DNA of 64,000 nucleotides, from NCBI GenBank assembly GCA_023935145.1, contig CM043699.1, positions 64,459,138-64,523,137 of the forward strand, in the 5' to 3' direction. Position 1 is the stretch's first letter; the number at the start of each line of letters is the position of its first letter. The position numbers were made by a program, and so were the translations under genes. The notes under the pieces were generated by a model. The model was given only the letters and a program-made list of their open reading frames with translations, searched no databases and was not told where the DNA came from. Below, in pieces: positions 43,380 through 54,700 of this stretch. This DNA is from Bretschneidera sinensis. Taxonomy: Eukaryota; Streptophyta; Magnoliopsida; Brassicales; Akaniaceae.

Positions 43380-44500
43380 GAAGGATGAATGCATACATTA
43401 CAACTAGATCCAGCTACTCATTTCGAAAGAAGAGGTGGATGGTCTTCATAAGAGCATAGACTCTATCTACTAGAGGGTGATTAGCAAAGGACCATACAAA
43501 CACACCAAAAGGATTGGTAATGTGGAGATTGAGAAGGATGAAGACGAGTGCACTTAAGCTGAAAATAATTAACAAGAGATTAACAACAAGGCCATGCATC
43601 TCTTGTACTACAGAATCAACAAAAATTAGTTTAAGTGGATCCAGACTTGTGAGACAACCCAAAAAATCTGGAACAAGTTCAAGGCTGCCTTTGAAGGTAT
43701 AAATAAAGTAAAATTGACTAAGATTAACATTCTAATGTCATTTTTTTTATTTTTTCAGGATGGGTGCGAGCAAGAGCATTTCATAGATGACCACCAGATT
43801 CACTAAGATAGTAAATAAACTGAAGTTACTAGGAAAAGAGTTTACTCAGACCGATCTGGTGATTAAGATGCTTAGTTCTTTTCCTAGTTAGTGGCTACCT
43901 AAGGTGTCAATGATCAAGGAGTCAGAGAAGATCATAACCTTGACCTTGGAAAACCTTATTGGATCACTAATGACCTGCAAGATCAACCTGAAGCTATTGA
44001 AGTCTGATGAAGATAATCAAAAGAAGACTATTGCTTTCAAAACAGTTGAGGGTGACGATGAAGAACCATCTGATGACGAAGACTCATCAGATGAAGATGA
44101 TATTACCAAATTAACCAGATAGCTCAAGAGAAATCTTGAACAATTCAAAAAGGGTAAGAAAGTTAATAAAACTAGTTTATCTGATTATGTTAATAAATCT
44201 ACTCATAAGTTTTCATATAAAAAAGTTGAGTCATCAAGAAAGATAGTACTAATGTGTTTTGAAAGCGACAAACCTAACCACAATAAGTTAGATTGTCCTA
44301 GGCTGAAAGGATCAAGTTTCAAAAAGAGAAAAAGGTTTATTAGCAACTTGGAGCAATGATGAATCTGAGGATTCAAATATCGAAAAGGAAGTCGCAAATA
44401 TTTGCCATGTAGCCTTAGAAGACAAGAAATATTTACTAAACGAAAAGGTAGATGAGCTAAATTAATCTGACAAAGGTTGAGCTATTCAAAATTTAATCAG
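43380..44500 (+). pseudogene. Copia Gag (UBN2-like capsid and zinc knuckle)
   Basis: Pieces in several frames: an N-terminal WNKFKAAFEG-type segment near 43670-43700. Then MTTRFTKIVNKLKLLGKEFTQTDLVIKMLSSFPSxWLPKVSMIKESEKI, LENLIGSLMTCKINL and an acidic DDEEPSDDEDSSDEDD tract (to 44122). The knuckle CFESDKPNHNKLDC (44255-44296) has the second Cys changed to Ser. This order matches the UBN2/retrotran_gag plus CCHC arrangement of plant copia Gag. It is the only coding content of the element. Stops and frameshifts make it inactive. Confidence 0.75.
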
Positions 44501-44744
44501 TAATAGTTTAATTGCAAGTTTATGTGTGTTTATTTCTATTTTTGTTTGCATGATTTGCATGCTTATGCTCGTTTTAGTCAATTTAATCCTCAATGGTTCA
44601 GGGGAAGCTTAGGTTTGCATGTTTTGTTTAAATTCCCACATGTTTATGGAGAGCTTCATACCTGCTTTTTGATTTTAGACAAAAAAAGGGGGAGAAGTTT
44701 AGATTGCACTATTTAATGGTTTTGTCTGAATCAAAAAATGAGAT

Positions 44745-45736
44745 TGTTAGGATATTTAGTCTAATCCCCAGATATTTTGATGTAGACAAACCTTGTATTT
44801 ATTACTGATCAAGTTTCTTGAGTGTGCAAGGTGTTTAGTGTTATATTGATACATTATCAGAGAAAGATTCGAAATCCGATATCAGTTTGCAAAGATTTCA
44901 GAGAAAAGGGAGAGCCAATCGTCTGACTAGCTAACCACCAGAGGAGGTAATCAGCTTCTCAATCGACTAGTAAAGGAGACAATCAGCTTCTCAGTCAACT
45001 GGTAAGAGAGGCAGTCAATTGGCATGGAAAGTAGTCAACTGCCCAATCAACTACCAGATGAAAGTTTCAGTTTTGTTTAGTTGCCTGATTAGTCAACAGA
45101 GGAGGAACCAATCAACTGGTTAGTGAACTGATAAGGAGTCAGTCGACTGACATAGTGAAGATAAGTTCTGGACTAGTTTGAAGACCTGGTTTACAGAAGA
45201 GAATACCACTCTATTGGGTAATCGACTGGAGATGGCCATTGGAGATCCAAAGATCTGTATTTAATGAGAATCTCCGTCATAATTTTAGATGGAGAAAATT
45301 TCGAAGTTTCTTTTTGTGAAGGCAACTGAAGACTATAAATCAAAAGTTGCTGAAGGGAGTTCAACAAGAGAGAAGAATAAAATTTCAAGTCTTATATACG
45401 AGCTAAAGTTTAGTTTTTTTTTATTACTTTGGTAGTGTTTAATTTGTAATTTGTAAGAGTTGTAAGATTGTGAGTGATATCTCTCTATAAGGATGCTTGG
45501 TACTCGAAAATCTAAGTAGGTGTAAAGTTGTGGATTAGTGGAACTCAGTAGACTGAGGAGGCATATTGAAGAAGTGAATGTAGGCATGATTATTGCTAAA
45601 CCATTATAAATCTTTGTCCCTATTCTCTCTCTCTTTGGATATTTAATTTTTGTTTCATTTATTACTATCGTATACTGTGTTAATCATGTTCAACTCTCTT
45701 GTAAACCAAGCTCATTTCTTCTTATATTTCCTAACA
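44745..45736 (+). repeat. 3' LTR of gag-only copia element (992 bp)
   Basis: TGTTAGGATATTTAGTCTAA ... TTTCCTAACA. It is preceded by TCAAAAAATGAGAT, a polypurine tract; AAAAAAAGGGGGAGAAG at about 44682 is an additional purine run upstream. Confidence 0.87.
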
Positions 45737-45741
45737 ATCTG

Positions 45742-45925
45742 TATTATTACCAAATTGTTGTAGGTCTCAAGTTTTTGCATAAACTTGAAACAAAGATATT
45801 ATAATAACTATAGTGGTGTTGTTCTTTAGCCACATGGTTTTTCCCTCTACACGGGAGGTTTTTCCACGTAAATTTCTCATGTTCGTGGTTGATTTATTAT
45901 TTGGTACTTGTTATTTCATTACCAC
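45742..45925 (+). repeat. Copia (Tnt1-like) 3' LTR, right part
   Basis: TATTATTACCAAATTGTTGT followed by AGCCACATGGTTTTTCCCTC and TTTTTCCACGTAAAT. This is the U5-type end common in Tnt1-like LTRs, probably ending near CATTACCACA at 45925. It continues the LTR interrupted at 42304. Confidence 0.55.
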
Positions 45926-46455
45926 ATATAGCTTGGTTGTGATTATATTTAATTTGTGTTTTTTTCTCGTAATTTTGGTATTTGGATAATTGTTGACGGT
46001 GGACATTTTTCCAACATAAACCACAAGAGAACCACATACCCAGCAGACACATATGCGACAACTAAAAACAACAAAAAGCCCCCAAAATAAAAATAAAAAC
46101 AAAAGTAATCTAACCCCAACACAATCACATAGCTAAAGCGATCAAACTAAACAGGAGTGGCTGACACAAAAACTAACAGAGAAAATACATGTTAAAACCT
46201 CAATAAAAGAATGCAACTAATTGCTTAAACCTTCGATCCCAAAGCTAAATTTATCGAGAAGCTTCATGGTTTCTAGGGCACACCAAGAACATTATAAGAA
46301 TCATTAGAATGCAACAAAGATAATGTTGTACTCAAGGTGGAAAAGGAAAGACAAAAACCCTAAAAGCTCCCTCATGAAGAACTATACACCAAGACTATCA
46401 TTTCTTCTTCACAAGTAACCTCGAGGACACCTAAGAGCAAACTCATCACATCATC

Positions 46456-46752
46456 TCATCCCATTAAGCCAATTGAAACACTAGTGGGTTCTAAACTAAA
46501 GGGAGTGTTGTCTATACGAGAGACTTTCTCCACATGAAAAACCCACTTGGTGTAACCTAGACTAAACCCATTATACAATAGAAGCTCCTGAACAAGTTCT
46601 GGTTTGAGTGAAGAACAATTACCACATTTCCTACGTGGACAAATAATACTACCACTACCACAAGCTTGCTGACACACAAATATAATGAAGTTCGCAATAC
46701 CATCCATATAAGCTTTACTCGACCTCGGTTTATCTATCCAACTTTAATCCAT
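46456..46752 (-). pseudogene. CACTA transposase-associated domain (Transpos_assoc-like)
   Basis: The minus-strand ATG at 46752 gives MD, then TAA, then SWIDKPRSSKAYMDGIANFI, CQQACGSGSIICPRRKCGNC, ELLLYNGFSLGYTKWVFHVEK. This is the MD(R/K)SWM..R...Y..G...F...A......I.CPC..C.N pattern and the GF..GYT.W..HGE motif of the N-terminal domain of plant En/Spm transposases. The third codon is a stop and one of the usual cysteines is Arg. The frame ends at 46456 without reaching the catalytic region. It sits 2.9 kb inside the resolved CACTA end, in the orientation expected. Confidence 0.78.
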
Positions 46753-46882
46753 TTTAAGACAACGCCAATAGAATTTCCTAAAACAATATTAATAAAGTCA
46801 GAATTGAACAATTTTAAGCAAAAGAAGGTATAATCACAAACTTAGATTTGATTGCTAAGTGGATGAATTGAAATTGGTAACA

Positions 46883-46973
46883 ACAGGTGCTACTGTGCAG
46901 CAGCCCATTCACAGGTGCTGCTATGCAGCAGCCCCCTCACAGGTGCTGCTGTGCAGCAGCCCCTCACAGGTGC
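46883..46973 (+). repeat. 28-bp tandem repeat with GCTGCTGTGCAGCAGC hairpin
   Basis: Three units of ACAGGTGCTGCTGTGCAGCA-type sequence (28, 28, 27 bp) plus a partial. Each carries a near-perfect inverted repeat GCTGCT..GCAGCAGC. Related single units recur at about 47749 and 47758-47775. Confidence 0.8.
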
Positions 46974-47559
46974 AGAGATATAGATAAAAATAGACTAATG
47001 CGTGCAGGCGCTCATATAGAGCTTTCAGTTCATAACAAGTTGTAAACACATATAATATATAGTTAAAGTTAAGCTAGCTGTTGCCTTTAGACCTAAAGTT
47101 CACTTGAGTTCTATTTCAACCAATTCTTAGTCACAAACACTGAAACAGATTGTAATATCACTTGTGCAATTGAAAATTTTAATGTACCATACTTATAAAA
47201 ATTAAAAATACAGAGTATATATGTAACACAAGATTACATGTCAAGTTGGAAAAACATTCACATCAGCTATTTAAGAATGCACATTATGGAAACTTAGTAC
47301 TATTTAGATCTTTATTGATAATGAAAAGGAACATATTAGGGCCCTCTCTGAAGTATTTTTGAATGAAAATATATTTTTTGACAATGTCATATCCTGAGAA
47401 AGGTAGAAAGGGAACTTGGAGGTGACTATTACTACTACTTTGAAGTTTTGAAGGACAAAACATAGTGTCCCAACATGTTATCTCATTTTGAGTGCTTGCT
47501 AGGCCATTATGTCACTTGAGGTTTGCTGGAGGCATTGCCTTTAAATTGAGGGGAAACTA

Positions 47560-47742
47560 GGTGGTAGTAAGGACACTATCTCAACCATTATGTTTGTATG
47601 GTGGTCATGCTCATCTTAGTTGTATAGTGGTCATAGGGGCTGCTGCCTTCATAGGTGGTATTAAGGACACTATCTCAGACATTGTGTTTGTATGGTGGTC
47701 ATGCTCATCTTAGTTGTATGTTGGTCATAGGTGCTGCTATGC
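47560..47742 (+). repeat. 94-bp tandem duplication
   Basis: 47560-47647 and 47654-47742 share GGTGGTA(G/T)TAAGGACACTAT, GTTTGTATGGTGGTCATGCT and CATCTTAGTTGTAT with few differences, each ending in a GCTGCT(G/A) hairpin unit. Confidence 0.85.
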
Positions 47743-48833
47743 AGAAGCCCCTTTATAGATGCTGCTATGCAACAGCCTATTTCATCTAAGCCTTGTGTAA
47801 CTCCTGACCAATTATTCCCTTCTCTTTTTGCATGATTGCTCTTCTATCTTTTATTAGCAACCAGACAAAGTCCAACGATCAAGCATATTACAGCAAGAGG
47901 TAATTCTAGACAAGTATGGCAAACAAATGTATGAAAAATGCTTTAATTCAAGTTGGAATCAGATATCCCATGCTATCCGCATTGTTTGTCGTCTTTGGTG
48001 AGAAAATTTGGAAGTACATTCCTTGCTTTTGAGAGGAAATATTTGGTCTATTAAAACAAGAAAAATACTTCCAAAATACTAACCAAAAGTTTAGCTTACA
48101 ACACTCAATCATACACCAGTATTCAATCAAGAACTCCGTAACCAACAAAATAACCACAACCAGGCATCCATCTAACCCCTAAACAACCCACCATAAACCT
48201 TTCCACAAAAATTATAATATCTCTAACCTGCTATAGGATACCTTCTGTTTGGTTACCAAGAAAATTAAGCAAAAGAAAAGGGAAAATGATACCAAACATT
48301 CACATTCTCCTCCTTACTTGCTTTCAATTATTTTGCAAGAAACATAATTGAACGGATTAATCAATTTGACTAGTGCAACAAAAAGGGAGATAAGAAGAGA
48401 TGAAGACAATCATTTGAGTTTGATAAAGCCACTCAAACATAAGCATAGAAAACTTTAAAAATTAATGCATCGTGCATGAAATAACATGAATCAATATATT
48501 CAAATAAGTCATTAAGAAATAAATTGAGATGAGGACTCAATCATATATGCAACACATCACAGGAAAATAGGATTTCAAGCAATAATAATAATCCAATTAG
48601 GAAAGCAACACAAAACCTAGAACCTAGGTCATCATTGACCTTAACAATCACAATTTATTGAATATATAGGCATAAAGAAACTAAGCACGACAAAGGAGTG
48701 AAATATACTTGTGTAGAAATTTTGATGAGAGAGAAACGAAGAAGTAAACATGGTTAATGAGGAAGAAGAGACGCAAGCAGGAAAGAGTCGCTCGAGCAAA
48801 CCTGGTCGCACGTAAGAGTATGAAAATTACTAA
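47743..48833. other. CACTA interior without recognisable gene
   Basis: AT-rich, no convincing ORF. It may be 5' noncoding DNA or intron of the minus-strand transposase gene. Confidence 0.35.
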
Positions 48834-49334
48834 GCGCACAAATCACCGGCTATTTTAACTCTTATTTCGGCGCTTCAAAGAGCCGTAAGTGTTTCTACAT
48901 ATTACGGCACTTGTAAGTGCCACAATATGCTCACACTCCATTTCATATTGCGGCGCTTCTAAGCGTCGGAATATGAAATAGGTTTTTGTGTCTTGCGGCA
49001 CTTGTAAGTGCCGCAATATGCTCGAACCCATCATATTGTGGCACTTTCAAGCCCCGTAATACGAAATGGGTTTCTGTGTATTGCGGTGCGCGCACAAATC
49101 ACCGGCTATTTTAACTCTTATTTCGGCGCTTCAAAGAGCCGTAAGTGTTTCTACATATTACGGCACTTGTAAGTGCCACAATATGCTCACACTCCATTTC
49201 ATATTGCGGCGCTTCTAAGCGTCGGAATATGAAATAGGTTTTTGTGTCTTGCGGCACTTGTAAGTGCCGCAATATGCTCGAACCCATCATATTGTGGCAC
49301 TTTCAAGCCCCGTAATACGAAATGGGTTTCTGTG
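48834..49334 (-). repeat. Perfect 245-bp tandem duplication of CACTA subterminal hairpin repeats
   Basis: 48834-49078 and 49090-49334 look identical base for base (period 256). Each holds several palindromes, for example GCGGCACTTGTAAGTGCCGC and GGCGCTTCTAAGCGTCGG. These are the likely transposase-binding subterminal repeats. The lack of differences suggests a very recent event or an assembly artefact. Confidence 0.85.
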
Positions 49335-49622
49335 CACCGCAATATGTTCGAAATCCATTTCATATTGCGATTCTTGGAAGCACTACAATTATGAAATGGG
49401 TTTATATGTATTGCGGCACTTATATGCGCCGTAATATTCCAAGTGCCGCAATATGCAATAGGTTTTGTATATTACGATGCTTTGAAGCGCTGATATATGT
49501 TCTTTGGACATTTCGGTGCTTCATAAAAGTGCCAAAAATAAAGTGCCGGCGGAGGACATATGGCGGCGCGTGTATGGAGCGCCGAAAATAAAGCGCCGAC
49601 AAAACTCATTTATCTTATAGTG
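49335..49622 (-). repeat. CACTA subterminal hairpins and terminus
   Basis: More degenerate GGCACTT/AAGTGCC and GGCGCTT units, ending TTATCTTATAGTG at 49622 (minus-strand CACTATAAGATAA). TGA follows. Confidence 0.7.
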
Positions 49623-49625
49623 TGA

Positions 49626-50389
49626 GCACCCAAATTGATAAACGCAAAGGGGTTTTAGATGTGGTAGCTTATAACATTCAAATGTTTACTTTGATTATCA
49701 CTATTAACTAACAAGTTCATATTGTATAGGAGAGTTCAAATTCCATCTTAGTGGATAAAAATAATCCTAACTTGTAATAATAATAATAATAATCATTTCT
49801 GAAAGTACTTTGTATGCCTTTTAGCCCAAATGCTTATGAAAATTACATTGGAGAACTCACCAAACTTCAACTATTCACGAGTACCAAATAAAATTTGGGT
49901 AGCTTGAAAATCGAACTATAGGGATTACAAGAAATTTTAACTGTTTTATTAGTGGGCTTAAAGAGGAATTAATTGCAACATGATGTAGTATGCTCCAACC
50001 AAAAATTATGACGAACTTCCATTAGTTTAGGTTGGTTAAAGGAAAAACAAATATTGCTAGCTTTATGCAAAAATAATAAGGTTAGAATTTCAACTTCTTT
50101 CCTTATAATTACTGCATCTGATTCTAAACAAATTTGTATCTCGATTTAATGATTTACTACAACAAAAGTTAATGCAAAAGGATGTTGCATTTCAACTTCA
50201 CTTCTTTGATAATTATTGCATCAATTTTTTTACGTTTATTATCACTAACAAGTTGTCACTTTTCATCTTTATTTCTTTGATCAACATCATATGTTCCTAT
50301 GGCAATCAAGAAACATAGTTGATTTAGAGAAAATTCATGTGACTAGTTTTTATCACTAAATCATAAGAGATCAATGATGTATATCTTTC
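49626..50389. other. AT-rich spacer, no gene seen
   Basis: No conserved ORF, LTR terminus or repeat recognised. An (AAT)n run lies near 49776-49792. Confidence 0.4.
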
Positions 50390-51602
50390 TTGTAAACTTG
50401 ATGCCAAAAATCTTCCAGGTAAAGGAACAACCGGAATATGAAACCTGTGTAAATAAAAGTGAAAAAAAACCTAAAAGTCGTTGGAGGACAAGGGATTGTA
50501 CCTCTGAGGGGATTCTCTGATTCTTAAATTAATATTGGAATTTCTGGTAATAAGGAAGCTAGATAGTGTAGAGAGAATTGTGTGAGTAAAAATTGAGAGA
50601 GTACCTTTTGATGGAGAGAGGCCCCTTATATAATGTTTTAGAGCAGAGTTCGACTAGGAGAGTGACTAATTATTAAGTATTATTATAGGATCAAGATTCC
50701 CATAAGATGTGATATTCTGATAAGACTAGATTATCAGTAAGCCGAAATGTTTAGGTTATCTATAAGCTGGAATGTTATAGTAGGTTTAAGGTTCTAGAGT
50801 AAAACTATCGTTATGCCATTTGCCATGTGTACTTATCTAATTAGTTGCTCTGTCTTGCTTATGCAATTACTCTTTTGCCCTTAAAGGGTGTCACGTGTCG
50901 TTATGTCATTGGATAAGGAATTTTCCCCTACATCAGATACCTCTCACTTCCTTAAGGTTGTCTTGGATATGAGTGGTATGATTCTTTCTTATGTCTAGTA
51001 GTTCAGATCCGAAATTGCTAAGATCCGAAAAGGGTAAGAGTTTGGTGTGAACTCCTTGGAGCATGATGAAGCAATGAATCTGAGAAGGACGTGAGTTTGG
51101 AGAAGTCTCATCAAACCAAGATGAATCAATGAGTCTGAGAGGGTCATGAGTTTAGAGCAATCTCCTAAGAGCAAGGTTAAGCAATGAGTCCAAGGAGGAC
51201 ATGAGTTTGGAGCAGTCTCCTTGGTGAAAGGTAAAACAATGAGTTTGAAGAGGACAATGCTTTCCAAGATTTGTGGGTCGAGGCTTCTTTAGATGTGTGT
51301 GTAAATTGGTTTGAATACAACTACAGGTGTTTGGCTCAAGAGGCCAAGACCCATTGGCTGGGTTGGGACTTACGGCCTATAGGCAAGGCTAGGTCTTGTA
51401 ATCTTGGGGCCTATTGGATAGACTAAGGCTTTTTAATTTTTGGAACCATTAGTTAGGCAAAAACTTATGATTTTGGGGCTCATTTAAGGGTTTCTATAAT
51501 GTTCCTAGAACTATAGGGGTGCCCCAAACCGTCTCTTTTCCTCGATATCTAAAATGATGCAATCTGAGCCATTCATAGTTATTAATAAGGAGGGGGCTAG
51601 CA
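50390..51602 (-). repeat. Putative 3' LTR of Tat-like element
   Basis: On the minus strand it starts TGCTAGCCCCCTCC at 51602, just after the purine tract. It has a 55-bp tandem repeat in U3 (51038-51257) and CATTATATAAGGGG (TATA, 50625-50632) followed by CCTCTCTCCATC leader-like sequence. The left end is not resolved and no partner LTR is present. Confidence 0.5.
51038..51257 (-). repeat. 55-bp tandem repeat, four units
   Basis: Unit starts GAGTTTGG(A/T)G at 51038, 51093, 51148 and 51203, each with an AAGCAATGAGTC..GAGGAC core. It lies upstream of the minus-strand TATA, so in U3. Confidence 0.85.
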
Positions 51603-51620
51603 GTCCCCACTTCACTTCAT
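51603..51620 (-). other. Probable polypurine tract of Tat-like element
   Basis: The minus strand reads ATGAAGTGAAGTGGGGAC directly before TG of the LTR. Confidence 0.5.
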
Positions 51621-51974
51621 ATTATTTTCTTTCAAGCAATCTTTGAAAGCCCTCAGAGTTTCGCAGTAAAAAGAGCTTAGAGTTTCTTGGATTGACAACT
51701 CTCAGAGTTTTTGTAGCAGAAGTCCTCAGAGTCATTTGAGCGAATTTCCTTGGAGTTATTGGATCAACCTTTTTTTTAACTTCATCTTTCGTTCATTAGG
51801 AGAGTTCTTTGTCCTTTTCTATAAACATCTTTTTACAGTGAAAGTTTTAGTAGTTCTTTAGAGGTCGAGGTGAAAAGCACCTTGGTGGAGTCTCGTATAG
51901 AAGTGGTGGTTAAGGAATAGACCGCCATTCTTTCCTTGAAGGGCAGTAATGCTTTAAATGACTTGCAATAGGGG

Positions 51975-53640
51975 ATGGATATAGATTCTAAGGAGTTAAA
52001 TTTTAGTGCCTATAAAGAGATAAACAAGTTGAGGGAGGAAGAATTTGAAAGCCTCAAAGCTTTGTATAGGATCCTAGCTGAGTACTCACTTAGAATAGTG
52101 AGGATAAGAGAAAGGGCTTGTGATGTTCCCAAGAAGGATGACCCTCATAAGATTTTTGTGTATACACACTCTATGAAGGTCGACCTTAGATTTCCTCTCC
52201 ATTCCTTCATCTGTTTAATCCTAAACCATTATAGTATTGCCCTTTGTTAATTAGTTCCAAATTTCGTTCGTCTCCTAGTAGCCTTTGTTTATGTTTGTAG
52301 AAAGGCGCAAGGGCTTCTTAAAAAAAAACATTTTTAAGACCATCTTATAAGTCAGTCATCATGTGGAGTATAGTTGGTTCGTCATTAGTCAGAGGGCTAA
52401 GAGTGGTGAGTTGGAAGGAAAGCCTACCTCTGTTAAGAAATGGAAGAATAAATTCTTCTTTATCCAAAGTGAGAGAATTTTGGGGTCCCGAGAAAGTGGG
52501 ACTTAACCTATTTGAGGAGGAATAAGAAGCTGACCCTTTGTAAGTTCAAGGAAGATACGGTGAGGAACGTGATTACTAGGGCTATAGGGATTTCAACCTT
52601 AGAGAGCAACACTGAGATAGCTAGGCTCGGCCACTACCCTAAGGAGGGTTTAAATTAAACTCTTTTTATTTCTTTTCCCTTCTCCACCTTTTGTTTATCG
52701 TAATTTCTTAAGTTCGACCTTATCCTTACTCGTGCAGATATGGATCTTGATATGACTTAGATTCAAAAAGAGGCTAAGAAGGCAAAGAGAAAAAAGCTTT
52801 CAGATGATGCGTTTGGAAGTCAACCTGTGGAGATGAAAATGCGAGACTCATCTTCCTAAGAATAGAACCAGAACGTCCCCCCTCCCCCTCTAGTACCTCT
52901 CGCTTGGATCGAGGGTCCTACTTTATCCCTTCATGGCTCTTTGGTTACTAAGCTTTGGTCTCCCACTGGTCTCCCTACGGTTACAGATGTCCTCAAGCCC
53001 AACTAGTTCATTAAGCAGGGGGAATCATTCTTTGGGAACCCTCAAATTGCAAGGGAGCATCTCATTAAGGGCATTCCCCTAGAGATATAGTCGCCCCAAT
53101 TGTGGAGTCTTTTGAGACACTGTCTGGCATAATGGGGAATTTGACCTCTAAGGTACTTTTTTTTAGCTTGTTCTTTCAATTTGATTTGTTTAAGGATAAG
53201 GTATTTTGACTTGTTTTTTCTTTTTTTTGGGTAAGCATTGTCTTGGGTGGGCTATCTCACCACTTCTTCAACGTCAATAGGAGGCTAGAGGAACTTTGAG
53301 CCTTGGTTTGGGAGCAACATGCTGCCCTTCAGTTGAGGGATGAAGAAATCGACATCTTGAAGGCCACGTTGGCTAGTTCTAAAGAGACTAACTTGGCCTT
53401 GAAGTCCGAGATGGAGGAAGCTCGGAATAAGGCTGTTAAGGGTACTAGAAGTCTGTTACCATAGCGACTGAGAGGGAGACTACTGAGAGGGCTCTAAAGA
53501 GTTCTCAGCCATAATTTATGCTGTAAGGGGAAGTTATACCTTAATGGCTTTGAGGAGGCCAAGCATAAGGCGACCGAGGACTTTCCCAAGCAAGACTTTT
53601 CAATGGTCAAGATGTCAAAGGATTAGACCACCATTGTAGT
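51975..53640 (+). pseudogene. Antisense ORF of Tat-like element (PF04195 'putative gypsy type transposon'-like protein)
   Basis: Plus strand, opposite to pol. An N-terminal frame (51975-52250) has DIDSKELNFSAYKEINKL, a Lys/Asp-rich part and VDLRFPLHSFICLILNHYSIALC, continuing in a second frame LVPNFVRLLVAFVYVC. WGFPRKWD-type remnants follow near 52490. This resembles the LPLHPF...L..F.LAPAQL.PN.W..L..F pattern of the PF04195 family. Near 53310-53450 a coiled-coil tail reads EQHAALQLRDEEIDILKATLASSKETNLALKSEMEEARNKAV. Several stops. In intact Tat elements the antisense ORF has unknown function. Confidence 0.65.
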
Positions 53641-53749
53641 TAAGGGTAACCGAGGAATTTAGGATGGGGATGAGGCCAAGTAAACATTTTGGGACTATTA
53701 ATATAATTGAAATTGAACCAAATTGAAATTTTATTAATAACATTTAGGG

Positions 53750-54700
53750 ACTACTGATAGAATTTCCAGAGATTCTATTGATAGAAATTTTTAGAGATTC
53801 AAAGCATTCCGAATTCAGGGTATTGGGTTACTGTTGAGGTCCTTAAGCTTGAAAGTTCCAGCTCAAAAAACTCTTTTATTATAGTAGGGTCCTTCCCAAT
53901 TTGAGAGGAGTTTTTTTTTTATTTCTTAAGGATGAGATACTTTCTTCTTTTTAAGTACCAAATCGTGTAGCCTGAATGTCCTTCATTTGACTCTAGAATT
54001 GTAGTACCGCGATACCCCTTTGATGGGAAGAAGTAAGCTTGATATGAACTCTGTCTCTTGCTTTGTAGATCAAGTCGACATTCATTTTGAGGGCTTCTTT
54101 ATTGTTGACTTCGTCAAAGTTTTGTACCAATAGCGAGGGAGCCCCTATTTCGAGGGGAATGACTACTTCAGACCCATAGGCTAGAAATAAAAGGGTTTCT
54201 CCGGTCGAGGATCTAGTAGTCATCCGGTAGGCTCAAAGGATGTTTGGTAAGTGCCTAACGCACTATCTGTCGGCATCTTCAAGTCTCTTCTCGATGCCTT
54301 GCAAGAGAGTCCTATTAGTCACTTTGGCTTACTCATTAACTTGGGGGTAGCCTATTGAAGACATGCAGTGTTCAATATTGAGATTTCAACAAAAAGACGT
54401 GAACCGAGAACTGTCAAACTGTGTCCCGTTGTCGGTGATAAGTATCTTTGCTATTCTAAATCGACATACAATTGATTTCCATACAACTTTTGTCCATTTG
54501 GTGAAGTAATCTACTGCAACTATTAGGTGCTTCCTCTATCTGGGAGCTTCATAGAAGGGACCAAGAATCTCTATGCCCCACATGTTGAAGGGAAGAGTAG
54601 GTCACTGAGATACGGAGGCATATTGTTGACATATCCTACATTTTTTTTACCATGTCTAGGGTATCTTGCAATCTCTGTCCAATAATACCCGTGTCAGAGT
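53750..54700 (-). pseudogene. Integrase of Tat-like element
   Basis: Minus-strand remnants: WGIEILGPFYEAPR-like, HCMSSIGYPQVNExAKVTNRTLLQGIEKRLEDAD (usual NGQAEVTNRT, Glu lost or Lys) and PNILxAYRMTTRSSTGETLLFLAYGSEVVIPLEIG. The C-terminal end reads LLSNWEGPYYN and AGTFKLKDLNSNPIP. Clear Ty3/gypsy integrase core and C-terminus of the Tat type. Frames broken. Confidence 0.8.

Larger units (their letters stand above)
42305..45736 (+). mobile_element. Small gag-only Ty1/copia element inside a copia LTR
   Basis: LTRs at 42305-43326 and 44745-45736 start TGTTAGGATATTTAGT and end TTCCTAAC(A/T), giving a TGTTAG/CTAACA terminal inversion. The flanks ATTTG (42300-42304) and ATCTG (45737-45741) look like a 5-bp duplication with one change. 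The 1.4-kb interior carries only gag-like sequence between an initiator-Met PBS and a purine tract. No pol, so it is non-autonomous. Confidence 0.85.
45930..49622 (-). mobile_element. CACTA (En/Spm) DNA transposon, one end resolved (minus strand)
   Basis: On the minus strand the terminus at 49622 reads CACTATAAGATAAATGAG, followed inward by hairpin-forming subterminal repeats built on GGCGCTT/AAGCGCC and GGCACTT/AAGTGCC. About 2.9 kb further in, a minus-strand ORF has the transposase-associated domain. TGA (49623-49625) is the presumed 3-bp target duplication. I cannot find the opposite CACTA end; the left limit given is a guess. The catalytic transposase (TNP2-type) is not visible. Confidence 0.7.

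Noticed and set aside
47948..48157. Small minus-strand ORF inside the CACTA region
   Set aside because: No recognisable motif and AT-rich composition; chance ORF.
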